Origin: Actinomycetes bacterium
Lineage (GTDB): Bacteria > Actinomycetota > Thermoleophilia > RBG-16-64-13
Reading direction: 5' to 3'
Length of the DNA stretch: 48,235 bases
NCBI GenBank assembly: GCA_024637095.1
Contig: JAGXFV010000013.1
Location: 1 to 48,235, forward strand
Under the pieces are notes generated by a model. The model had not been told where the DNA came from. It made no database searches and worked only from the letters and a program-made list of their open reading frames with translations. Numbering within the stretch: position 1 is the first letter of the stretch; every line of letters begins with the position of its first letter. Shown piece after piece: positions 41,085 to 48,235 of the stretch. Both the position numbers and the translations under genes were made by a program.

Positions 41085-41808
41085 TCACCGCCTCTAGCTC
41101 GGCAAAGAGCTGGGCCGTGAGGCCTTTCGGCGTCTCCACGATTCTGGCGGCCAATCCCAAGGAATCCTCATCAGGCGGAAAGTGCGGATTGGGCACGGCG
41201 ACCACGATCAGTCCCGCCCCAACGGCCGCCCTGATCCCGTTGGCCGAATCCTCGATGGCGGCCGAGGCAGCAGGGCTTACCCCCAAGCGCTCGCACGCCA
41301 GCAGGTAGACGTCGGGCGAAGGCTTCCCCTGCTCCACTTCGTCGGAAGAGACGTAGACGGTGAAGCGATCTGCCAAGCCGGCGGCCTCGAGCGCCGCCTG
41401 GATAACGCTCTTCGGGGATGACGAAGCCACCGCGAGAGGATAGAGCTCGGACAGCTCCCGCACCGCCGCCGCAGCCCCGGGCAGCAGCGGCAGCTTCTGC
41501 CGGTAGCGCTCCTGGAGCATCCGCACCACCCCGTCGATCACCTGCTCATTGGAAAGAGGCACGTCGAAGCGTCCGCGGATATGCTCCGCCCACTGCCGGG
41601 AATTGGCTCCCATCACCGCGCGCTGATCCTCTTCCACCCAGCGGCCACCATAGCCGGCAACGAAGTCGCGCCTCACCTCGTGCCATGTTCCCTCCGAGTC
41701 GAGGATGACGCCGTCCATATCGAAGACGAGGCCTTCAAAGCGATCAGGATGTCCCGACGGACCCGGGTCTCTCCCCTCGTCCGAGCGAGGGCGGCGCCTA
41801 GTGGTCAT
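41068..41808 (-). CDS. HAD-superfamily hydrolase (beta-phosphoglucomutase-like)
   Basis: A 246-residue HAD enzyme with motif I LVFDMDGVILDSEGTW near residue 28, motif II VASSSPKSVIQ near 127 and motif III/IV GKPSPDVYLLACERLGVSP with IEDSANGIRAAVGAG. The cap region between motif I and II is the helical type seen in beta-phosphoglucomutase-like phosphatases. The start overlaps a possible small gene on the same strand (41798-41929). The substrate is unknown; sugar phosphates are common for the group. Confidence 0.88.
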   Translation of the reverse strand: MTTRRRPRSDEGRDPGPSGHPDRFEGLVFDMDGVILDSEGTWHEVRRDFVAGYGGRWVEEDQRAVMGANSRQWAEHIRGRFDVPLSNEQVIDGVVRMLQERYRQKLPLLPGAAAAVRELSELYPLAVASSSPKSVIQAALEAAGLADRFTVYVSSDEVEQGKPSPDVYLLACERLGVSPAASAAIEDSANGIRAAVGAGLIVVAVPNPHFPPDEDSLGLAARIVETPKGLTAQLFAELEAVISPRS

Positions 41809-41929
41809 GGCCGCGCGCCTTCTCCCCCTCGGTGGCCTCGCGCACGTCGGTGGCCTCGCGGACGTCGGTGGCCTCGACGTCCAAATGGAGGGTCTTCATC
41901 GGCTCGCCTTTCGTAGACTGTTTGTTCAT
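41798..41929 (-). CDS. Possible small protein with a six-residue repeat, overlapping the HAD gene
   Basis: A 43-residue frame starting MNKQSTKGEPMKTLHLDVEA, with a repeated EATDVR unit (EATDVR, EATDVR, then EATEGE) encoded by 18-bp direct repeats. An inner ATG at 41899 follows AAAGGCGAG and would give 33 residues. The stop overlaps the HAD start by 11 bp, which would allow coupling. It is short, low-complexity and unrecognised, so it may be a translational leader or not a gene at all. The rest of the 41930-42128 gap shows nothing else. Confidence 0.35.
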   Translation of the reverse strand: MNKQSTKGEPMKTLHLDVEATDVREATDVREATEGEKARGHDH

Positions 41930-42128
41930 TGCCACTACCCGACGCGCTTCCCCGAGAACCGATCTCGAGGAGCGGCCCCGGGAGCGGAACACGCCGGCCG
42001 GACCGTCCCCCGCATCGTCTAGACAGGCGCCAAGCCGGGTAACAGGAGCGCAGCGGAGCCTCACATTCGCCGCGGCGCTCAATGCCGCGATTTGGTGGAA
42101 GAACCGCTGATCGTATGGGGGTAGCGAC

Positions 42129-43319
42129 ATGATCGGCACAATCGAACGTATCTTCCAGCAGATCTCCGCGACCATGCCCGAGGAGTCGTTCGCCATTCGC
42201 CTGTGGGACGGCAGCGAAAAACACTACGGTCAGGGAGCGCCCCGATTCACCCTGACATTCGAGGACGAGTCCGGTGTGCTCGATGTGGTCAGACGGGCGC
42301 AACTGGGATTCGGCGAGGCCTACATGCGCGGAGACCTCGACGTGGAAGGCGACTTTCAACTCCTTCTCAGGTTCGCCTTTGAAGAACCGGTGCGGCAGAT
42401 GCATCTGGGAGCCCAAGACAAGCTCCGCCTGCTGGGCAGCCTGCTGCGCAACCGCAAGAACATCGCGGAGCGGGCCCGCAAGAACGTGGCCCACCACTAC
42501 GACCTGGGCAACGACTTCTACGAGCTCTGGCTGGACCGCACCATGACCTACTCCTGCGCCTACTGGGACGAGGGCTGCGAAGAGATAGACCGCGCCCAGG
42601 AGGCCAAATACGAGCACATCTGCCGCAAGCTCGAGCTCGAGCCTGGGGAACGCCTGGTCGACATCGGCTGCGGGTGGGGAGGCATGCTCGAATATGCGGC
42701 CAAGCACCGCGGTATTTCCGGCGTCGGCTACACTCTATCCAAAGGGCAGCACGAGTTCGCCCAGGATCGCTTCAGGCGCGAGGGGCTGGACGACATGGTC
42801 GAGGTCCGCCTGCAGGACTACCGTGAAGCTCAGGGAAAGTTCGACAAGTTCGTATCCATAGGGATGTTCGAGCACGTGGGAAAGGAATGCTTCGACGCCT
42901 TCTTTGCCAAGACCAAAGAGCTCCTGGTCCCCGGTGGCACCGGAGTGCTTCACACCATCGGCCGCGACCGTGAGAACGAGCTCGATCCCTGGGTCAAGAA
43001 ATACATATTCCCCGGAGGTTATCTGCCGTCCCTGGGACAACTTGCTTCGGGCCTGGGGAGCACCGAGCTGTGCATTACCGACGTCGAGAACCTGCGTCTG
43101 CACTATGCCCGCACGCTGGATGAATGGGCCAAACGCTTCGAAGAGCATCGAGAGCGGATCTGCCGGGAATTGGGGGAGCATTTTTACCGTATGTGGCGGC
43201 TCTATCTGCACGGATCGGCAGTGGCCTTCAAATGGGGGGAGATCCGACTCTTCCAGATCACCTTCACCAATGGTCTCCGCCAAGACCTGCCCATGACCCG
43301 GGCCCACCTCTATCACTAG
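42129..43319 (+). CDS. cfa: Cyclopropane-fatty-acyl-phospholipid synthase
   Basis: A 396-residue SAM-dependent methyltransferase. An N-terminal lipid-binding domain (about 1-110) is followed by AHHYDLGNDFYELWLDRTMT near 120, the SAM-binding LVDIGCGWGGMLEYAAKH near 175, GYTLSKGQHEFAQDR and SIGMFEHVG with the catalytic Glu near 245. YIFPGGYLPSL and AVAFKWGEIRLFQITFTNG end the protein. It adds a methylene to unsaturated membrane lipids, or methylates them. The ATG at 42129 follows GGGGGTAGCGAC. Confidence 0.93.
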   Translation: MIGTIERIFQQISATMPEESFAIRLWDGSEKHYGQGAPRFTLTFEDESGVLDVVRRAQLGFGEAYMRGDLDVEGDFQLLLRFAFEEPVRQMHLGAQDKLRLLGSLLRNRKNIAERARKNVAHHYDLGNDFYELWLDRTMTYSCAYWDEGCEEIDRAQEAKYEHICRKLELEPGERLVDIGCGWGGMLEYAAKHRGISGVGYTLSKGQHEFAQDRFRREGLDDMVEVRLQDYREAQGKFDKFVSIGMFEHVGKECFDAFFAKTKELLVPGGTGVLHTIGRDRENELDPWVKKYIFPGGYLPSLGQLASGLGSTELCITDVENLRLHYARTLDEWAKRFEEHRERICRELGEHFYRMWRLYLHGSAVAFKWGEIRLFQITFTNGLRQDLPMTRAHLYH

Positions 43320-43341
43320 GCGTGGCGACTCGGCCAAGGAT

Positions 43342-45555
43342 GTGGACCCGATAGCGGTCCGCCGACACACCAGCGAGCAGGCGGGGAGGCTGACGGCCCT
43401 GCAGGATTTGCAGCGTGACCTGCTGCGAACCCGCAATCCGCAGGAGGCGGCGGAAGCGGTGGTGAATAGGCTCCGCGAGGCGGCCCCCGACCTGCGGGTC
43501 AGCGTCATTCTGCTGGACGCAGTTTCGCGAACCGCGGTGGTCCTGGCCTCATCGCCCCCGGGCAGCGGATCGCTTCCGTCCGGGGCAAGGATCCCTTATC
43601 GCGTATTCTCGCCTCCCTCCGCGCTCTATGAGGGCGACTCCCACTTCGTTGATGACCTGCGAGAGCAGCCGGAACTAAGCCTGGTCGGCAAGGGCCTTGT
43701 CCGTGACGGCATCCGCGCCTTCGCTTCTCTGCCGCTCTCGAGCGGCGACCAGCTGATCGGAATGCTCAACCTGGGACAGGGCTTTCCCGGCTCGCTGCCT
43801 TCGGACGTGCTGCAACTCGCTCAGGACTGCAGTCTCCCTCTGGCACTCGCGCTGCGCGAGGCGGGGAGCGCCGAACGGGCGGATGAAGCGGAAGGCCGGT
43901 ATCAGAGCCTCTTCGAGGACGTACCCGTGGGCCTCTATCGGCTGGACAGGGACTGCCGTCTGGAAGCGGCCAACCTTGCCTTCGGCGCCATCCTAGGTTT
44001 CGACCTGCGGGCCGCATTGGGGACGCTCGACTTCGACGAGCTCTGGGTCGATCGCCTGGCTGCGGAACGAAACAGAGACCAGCTGCGCCGGGTAGGAGTC
44101 GTCCGCGAATTCGAAGGCCTCATGCGTCGTGCCGACGGCCGGGAGATCTGGGTCCAGACCGACGTGCGGGTCCGCCGGGATCCCGACGGCTCGCTCTGCG
44201 GTTACGAGGGTTCCCTGCAAGATGTCTCTCAGCGTCGCCAGGCCCAAGAGCAACTGGTCCACGAAGCCCTTCACGACGCGCTGACCGGCCTGCCCAACCG
44301 CGCCTTCTTCATGGCGCGACTCGAACACGCGGTCCGCTTCTCCCAGCGGCAAGAGGACTACGAATTCGCCGTCCTATTTCTGGACTTTGATCGCTTCAAG
44401 ATAGTCAACGACAGCCTGGGCCACTCGCTGGGCGATCAGTTGCTGATCGAAGGCGGCCAGCGATTGGCCGGCTGCCTGCGAGAGGTGGATACGCTTGCTC
44501 GTTTTGGCGGTGATGAGTTCGTCATACTCCTGGACGGGATCAGTGGGATCCGCGACGCATCCCACATCGCCGAGCGCATCCATTACGCCCTCGCCGCCCC
44601 CTTTTCCCTCGGCGGGCATGAGGTCGTGGCCACGGCGAGCATCGGGATCGCCGTGGGAAGCAAGGGCAACGATCCCCCGCAGGACCTGTTGCGCGACGCG
44701 GACATCGCCATGTACCAGGCCAAGCAGCAGGGTCCGGGCAAACACGTCATCTTCAACGCCGAGATGCATCGTCAGGCTCTCGGCCTGCTGAACCTCGAGT
44801 CCGACCTGCGAAGGGCCGTGGAACGCAACGAGTTCGAGCTCGCCTATCAACCGATAGTCAGTCTGGCCGACGAGCAACTCCGCGGCTTCGAGGCGCTGGT
44901 TCGCTGGCGGCATCCGGAGAAGGGCGTGCTGCTCCCTGCAGATTTTCTGGGGACGGCAGAGGACACCGGACTGATCGTCGTGCTGGGCCGGCTCGTGCTG
45001 CAAGAGGCGTGCCATCAACTGCGTGAGTGGCAGCGGGACTACCCCGGCTGGAAGGAGCTCTCAGTCAGCGTCAACCTCTCCAGCAAGCAGTTCCATCACC
45101 CGGACCTGGTAGATGATGTCTCCCGTTGTCTGGCCGAGAATGATCTGGAGCCGGGCACCCTTCACCTCGAGATCACTGAGAAAGTGATCGTCGAAGATCC
45201 CGCCCGAGCCATAGACACCTTCGAGAGGCTGAAAGCGCTCGGGGTGCACATTCACATCGACGACTTCGGCACCGGCTATTCCTCGCTGAGCATGCTGAGC
45301 CACTTCCCCGTCGACATCTTGAAGACCGACCGCACCTTCATCGACCGCATGGGCTTCGACAAAAGTGATCTGGAGATCGTGCGAGCGGTTTTCAGCCTGG
45401 CGCGGAGTCTGGACATGGAGGTGATCGCCGAGGGCGTGGAGAACGGCGGCCAGCTGACCACCTTGCGGGAAATGGGCTGCCGCTTCGCTCAAGGATTCTT
45501 CTTCGCAAAACCGCTGCTTCCGGCGGGCGTCGCGCAGTTGCTGAGCCGGCCCTAG
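43342..45555 (+). CDS. GAF-PAS-GGDEF-EAL cyclic-di-GMP protein
   Basis: A 737-residue signalling protein with no transmembrane helix. Order: a GAF-like domain (about 20-170), a PAS domain (about 180-300), GGDEF (about 310-475) and EAL (about 485-735). The GGDEF motif (389-393) is intact, with an RxxD inhibitory site five residues before it (REVD). The EAL motif (517-519) is intact, and EITEKVIVEDP, IDDFGTGYSSLSMLSHFP, and VIAEGVENG keep the metal and catalytic residues. Both synthesis and hydrolysis of c-di-GMP are therefore possible. The start is a GTG after CCAAGGAT; it lies 22 bp after cfa. Confidence 0.93.
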   Translation: MDPIAVRRHTSEQAGRLTALQDLQRDLLRTRNPQEAAEAVVNRLREAAPDLRVSVILLDAVSRTAVVLASSPPGSGSLPSGARIPYRVFSPPSALYEGDSHFVDDLREQPELSLVGKGLVRDGIRAFASLPLSSGDQLIGMLNLGQGFPGSLPSDVLQLAQDCSLPLALALREAGSAERADEAEGRYQSLFEDVPVGLYRLDRDCRLEAANLAFGAILGFDLRAALGTLDFDELWVDRLAAERNRDQLRRVGVVREFEGLMRRADGREIWVQTDVRVRRDPDGSLCGYEGSLQDVSQRRQAQEQLVHEALHDALTGLPNRAFFMARLEHAVRFSQRQEDYEFAVLFLDFDRFKIVNDSLGHSLGDQLLIEGGQRLAGCLREVDTLARFGGDEFVILLDGISGIRDASHIAERIHYALAAPFSLGGHEVVATASIGIAVGSKGNDPPQDLLRDADIAMYQAKQQGPGKHVIFNAEMHRQALGLLNLESDLRRAVERNEFELAYQPIVSLADEQLRGFEALVRWRHPEKGVLLPADFLGTAEDTGLIVVLGRLVLQEACHQLREWQRDYPGWKELSVSVNLSSKQFHHPDLVDDVSRCLAENDLEPGTLHLEITEKVIVEDPARAIDTFERLKALGVHIHIDDFGTGYSSLSMLSHFPVDILKTDRTFIDRMGFDKSDLEIVRAVFSLARSLDMEVIAEGVENGGQLTTLREMGCRFAQGFFFAKPLLPAGVAQLLSRP

Positions 45556-45599
45556 CCTGCGGCGGCATCCTCGGCAGCGCCACGCGACTCCCCTCCGAT

Positions 45600-46244
45600 T
45601 CAGCCTCCCATGCTGGTGCCGTAGGTCCCGGTTTTCCCCAGAGTCGAAACTCGAGCGACGTTGCTCTCCCCTCTCTCCGGAGGTGTCTGGGCGCGAGCCT
45701 CTTCCTCCAGACCCAACACTCGTGGCTTGAGCTCACGCACCAAGCTGAGCACACGGCCCACCGCGACCCGGTCATTCTTCTCCATGGCGGTCTTAAGCGT
45801 CGGTGCCGATTCCAACACTCGCCCAAGCAGGCGGAGCCAGCGGGAGTGGATTTCCGGATCGGCGGGGCAGGAGCTGAAGCTCCACTCCCACTGAATGTGT
45901 TCCATCAAGCGGGTAGCCGCCACCGCGTTGACGAAGCCCCGCCGCGACCCGTCGGGCCATTCGCTGAGGCCGGCCTCTAGCCGGTCGACAGCGCTGATTA
46001 GTTCCAAGCACGCCTCAGCGATATCGGCGAGGCTCCGGTTCCGCTCCCGTCGATGCGCCAACTGCGAGCCGGCGTCGAACGACGATAGGCCGAGCGCCGC
46101 GGAACCAGCCGCCTCCGGGCCTTCGCTGAGTCGCCCGGGCCACGACCGCATCACCGATTTTGCTTCGTCTGCCAAAGGTTTCCTTTTGATCACAGAAAGA
46201 CCCACCTCGAAACGGTGCGAGTTGACCGGTTTGATTCTCCCCAC
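45600..46244 (-). CDS. Hypothetical helical protein
   Basis: A 214-residue soluble protein that I do not recognise. It is mostly helical, with an Arg/Glu-rich centre (LAHRRERNRSLADIAEACLE), a segment IQWEWSFSSCPADPEIHSRW near 117, and a Gly/Ser/Thr-rich end STLGKTGTYGTSMGG. The start is a GTG after GAGGGGAGAAG. No signal peptide or membrane helix is visible. It sits between the c-di-GMP gene and the ZIP gene, transcribed toward the former. Confidence 0.6.
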   Translation of the reverse strand: MGRIKPVNSHRFEVGLSVIKRKPLADEAKSVMRSWPGRLSEGPEAAGSAALGLSSFDAGSQLAHRRERNRSLADIAEACLELISAVDRLEAGLSEWPDGSRRGFVNAVAATRLMEHIQWEWSFSSCPADPEIHSRWLRLLGRVLESAPTLKTAMEKNDRVAVGRVLSLVRELKPRVLGLEEEARAQTPPERGESNVARVSTLGKTGTYGTSMGG

Positions 46245-46363
46245 CTTCTCCCCTCAACATACGGAAGCTTTGTAACGGAAAAGTATCAGCCGGAGCGGAC
46301 AGAAGCGCCACAAAGTCAGCCTCTGAGGATTACCGAATTGGGCCGTAGCGGTAGGGTTAGCGC

Positions 46364-47176
46364 ATGGTCGACGCGTTCACTGGGCTGAGTCCCATCGTTC
46401 AAGCCTTCATCGCGGGATTGTTCACCTGGTCGGTGACGGCTCTCGGGGCCGGTCTAGTCTTCCTGTTCGGCTCGGTACGGCGAAAAGTCATGGACAGCAT
46501 GTTGGGCTTCGCGGCCGGCGTCATGATCGCCGCGAGTTTCTGGTCGCTGCTCGCGCCGTCGATCGAACTGGCTGCGGATCAGGGCGTACCGGCCTGGCTA
46601 CCTCCGCTCGTGGGCTTCATTCTTGGAGGGGCGACCCTCCTGGGCATCGACCGAGTGCTGCCCCACCTCCACCTCGGTTTCCCTCGAGCAGAGGCGGAGG
46701 GCATCCGCACGAACTGGGAGAGAAGCGTGCTCCTGGTCATGGCGATCACTCTCCACAACATCCCTGAAGGCCTAGCCATTGGAGTCGCTTTTGGCGCGGT
46801 GGCATCCGACCTTCCCACCGCCAGCCAAGCTGCAGCCGTGGCACTGGCCATCGGCATCGGTATTCAGAACTTTCCCGAAGGAGCCGCGGTATCGATGCCC
46901 CTGCGCCGCGAAGGGATGTCGCGGACTAAGAGCTTCCTATATGGGCAGTTCTCAGCGGTGGTTGAGCCGGTGGCAGCTGTGGCCGGGGCCGCAGCCGTGG
47001 TGTTCGCTCAGCCAATTTTGCCCTATGCCCTGGCCTTTGCCGCCGGGGCCATGATCTTCGTAGTCGTCGAAGAGCTCATTCCCGAGTCCCAGCGGGCCGG
47101 AGGCAGCGACCTGCCGACCGCCGGAGCCATTCTGGGCTTCGCGGTGATGATGGTGCTCGACGTGGGCCTCGGTTAG
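46364..47176 (+). CDS. ZIP-family metal transporter (GufA-like)
   Basis: A 270-residue protein with eight transmembrane helices. The ZIP signature [18 protein letters not shown] near 127 and the partner helix [20 protein letters not shown] near 165 supply metal-binding His, Asn, Glu and Gln residues. [20 protein letters not shown] and [19 protein letters not shown] fit the GufA branch. The start is an ATG preceded by GTAGGGTTAGCGC. It takes up zinc or a related divalent metal; direction is assumed from the family. Confidence 0.92.
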   Translation: MVDAFTGLSPIVQAFIAGLFTWSVTALGAGLVFLFGSVRRKVMDSMLGFAAGVMIAASFWSLLAPSIELAADQGVPAWLPPLVGFILGGATLLGIDRVLPHLHLGFPRAEAEGIRTNWERSVLLVMAITLHNIPEGLAIGVAFGAVASDLPTASQAAAVALAIGIGIQNFPEGAAVSMPLRREGMSRTKSFLYGQFSAVVEPVAAVAGAAAVVFAQPILPYALAFAAGAMIFVVVEELIPESQRAGGSDLPTAGAILGFAVMMVLDVGLG

Positions 47177-47213
47177 AAAAGCCATTCCTCTCGAAAAACG
47201 CAAGGAGCCGAGT

Positions 47214-47936
47214 ATGGCCAAGGACCTTTCCGGAGAACTAAGAGGCTGCCGAACCCTCATCACAGGCGCCACCGGAGGCGTGGGACCCGCCGTCGCCCGG
47301 GTTCTGGCCGAGGCAGGCAGCCAACTCGTCTTGGTTTCCCGCAGCCACGACAAACTCGAGGACCTCGCCGCGTCGCTCGGCCTGCCCGAGACCGACTGCC
47401 TGATCCACGCCTGCGACCTCACCGACTCCAAGCAGGCAAAGGATCTGATGATTGCCATGCTCGGCTGCCCCGGGCCGTTGACCGGCATCGTGAACCTGAT
47501 CGGCCGCTGGGAAGCGGGCAAAGTCACGACCCTCAACGACGAGGCCTGGCACGGGATGCTGGCCACCAACCTGCACGCCGTCTTCTACGTACTGCGCGAG
47601 GTGGTCCCCCACCTGGCCGACGGAGCTGCGATCATAAATGTGGGCGGAGAACTCCCCATCGAGGGCAAGGGCGGACAACTCGCCTACGCGGTGGCCAAGG
47701 GCGGCGTCCTCACGCTGACAAAGAGTCTCGCGCTCGAGCTAAAGCCGCGGAACATACGGGTGAACGCGATCCTCCCCAAGAACATCGACACCCCGGATAA
47801 CCGGGCCCTGCTTCCCGATCACGAGACCACCCACTGGGTGCGACCCGAGGAGGTGGCGGAACTCATCCTCTTCCTGCTGTCGGAGCAGTCAGCTAAGGTG
47901 ACCGGCGCCCTTTTGCCGATTTATGGGATGGAATAG
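47214..47936 (+). CDS. Short-chain dehydrogenase/reductase (SDR) family protein, atypical active site
   Basis: A 240-residue classical-length SDR. The cofactor motif is TGATGGVGPAVARVLAEAG, and the active site has YAVAK (Tyr-x-x-x-Lys). The catalytic Ser, expected about 13 residues before the Tyr, is Gly in NVGGELPIE. LKPRNIRVNAILPKNIDTPD follows as in other SDRs. The ATG follows GCAAGGAGCC, 37 bp after the ZIP gene. Substrate is unknown, and activity may be altered. Confidence 0.85.
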   Translation: MAKDLSGELRGCRTLITGATGGVGPAVARVLAEAGSQLVLVSRSHDKLEDLAASLGLPETDCLIHACDLTDSKQAKDLMIAMLGCPGPLTGIVNLIGRWEAGKVTTLNDEAWHGMLATNLHAVFYVLREVVPHLADGAAIINVGGELPIEGKGGQLAYAVAKGGVLTLTKSLALELKPRNIRVNAILPKNIDTPDNRALLPDHETTHWVRPEEVAELILFLLSEQSAKVTGALLPIYGME

Positions 47937-47976
47937 TGGCGGACGCGCCGAGTGTGGATGGCCCCGGTGCAACAGG

Positions 47977-48005
47977 ATGACGGCGGACTGGGCTGCTGTT
48001 ACAAT
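47977..48005 (+). promoter_or_regulatory. Candidate promoter for the tRNA genes
   Basis: ATGACG (47977-47982) and TACAAT (48000-48005) are separated by 17 bp; they match the -35 and -10 consensus in four and five of six positions. The -10 lies 56 bp before tRNA-Ser. Confidence 0.45.
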
Positions 48006-48061
48006 ATGCGTTCGCGTGCGCGGCCACCTATGGGCGATTCCCTGGGCGGCAGCGGCAGTGC

Positions 48062-48156
48062 GGAGAAGTGGCCGAGTTGGCTGAAGGCGCTCGCCTGCTA
48101 AGCGAGTGTAGGAGTAAAAACTCCTACCGAGGGTTCGAATCCCTCCTTCTCCGCCA
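48062..48156 (+). tRNA. tRNA-Ser (anticodon GCU)
   Basis: The acceptor GGAGAAG pairs with CTTCTCC, followed by discriminator G and an encoded CCA. The anticodon stem reads CTCGC, loop CTGCTAA, GCGAG, giving anticodon GCU for AGC/AGU codons. A long variable arm (GTAGGAG/CTCCTAC) and a GGTTCGAAT T-loop confirm tRNA-Ser. Confidence 0.97.
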
Positions 48157-48157
48157 G

Positions 48158-48231
48158 GCGCCCGTAGCTCAGTTGGATAGAGCGTTGGTCTACGAAACCA
48201 AAGGTCGCAGGTTCGAATCCTGCCGGGCGCG
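48158..48231 (+). tRNA. tRNA-Arg (anticodon ACG)
   Basis: The acceptor GCGCCCG pairs with CGGGCGC. The anticodon stem TTGGT/ACCAA encloses loop CTACGAA, anticodon ACG, which normally becomes ICG by TadA. The D-loop AGCTCAGTTGGATAGAGC and T-loop GGTTCGAATCC are standard. CCA is not encoded. It begins one base after tRNA-Ser. Confidence 0.96.
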
Positions 48232-48235
48232 TTAG

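Overview
This window is a high-GC bacterial chromosome segment, about 65% GC by my row counts outside one island. It shows frequent GTG and TTG starts, clear Shine-Dalgarno sites and rho-independent terminators. The organism is probably an actinobacterium, perhaps a deep-branching one. I infer this from the Thr/Glu/Asp-rich linkers after the lipobox cysteines, a Pro-rich/TM/Thr-rich surface protein, the very small hydrophobic membrane protein at 17990 and the overall base composition. No 16S gene or other decisive marker is present, so the lineage is not proven. The genes read as a respiring heterotroph with sodium and osmolyte homeostasis.

Layout. 1-7 kb: sbcDC nuclease genes, a PHP-domain protein, the Na+/H+ antiporter nhaA, a FetAB-like ABC pair and a membrane-anchored protein with two similar extracellular domains. 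7.3-14.9 kb: a tight operon with all seven membrane-arm subunits of respiratory complex I (nuoA-H-J-K-L-M-N), but none of the peripheral-arm genes (B, C, D, E, F, G, I). 15-17.9 kb: a glycolate/lactate-type FAD oxidase plus iron-sulfur/CCG subunit (glcD-glcF). 18-19.1 kb: a small membrane protein, a VOC protein and an HD-domain protein. 19.5-26 kb: a C2/glyoxylate-like module (FAH-family hydrolase, serine-glyoxylate-type aminotransferase, GntP-family permease) converging on a second glcF-glcD pair. 26.5-32.8 kb: a lower-GC island on the minus strand with a tripartite tricarboxylate transporter (tctB, tctA, tctC) interleaved with a three-part corrinoid methyl-transfer system (URO-D-type methyltransferase, corrinoid protein, methyl-THF methyltransferase). 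A decayed IS3-type transposase lies at one edge. 33.3-36.6 kb: a glycosyltransferase and an ABC-2 exporter pair. 37-40.3 kb: a glycine-betaine/proline ABC importer. 40.4-48.2 kb: DUF4230, a HAD phosphatase, cyclopropane fatty acid synthase, a GAF-PAS-GGDEF-EAL protein, a ZIP transporter, an SDR, and tRNA-Ser(GCU) and tRNA-Arg(ACG).

Two systems look most interesting. The first is the complex I membrane arm. It stands alone and its junction subunits are unusual: NuoA lacks the usual YE(C)G loop, and NuoH lacks recognisable quinone-chamber and acidic-loop motifs. NuoN has Gln and Glu where the conserved Glu and Lys are expected. NuoJ carries a Gly/Asp/Met/His-rich insertion built on a perfect 36-bp tandem repeat. 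The second is the TTT transporter-corrinoid methyltransferase island, which I read as an imported, acquired pathway that demethylates an unknown methylated carboxylate and passes the methyl group to tetrahydrofolate. All functional statements are from reading the translated sequence; no database search was run.
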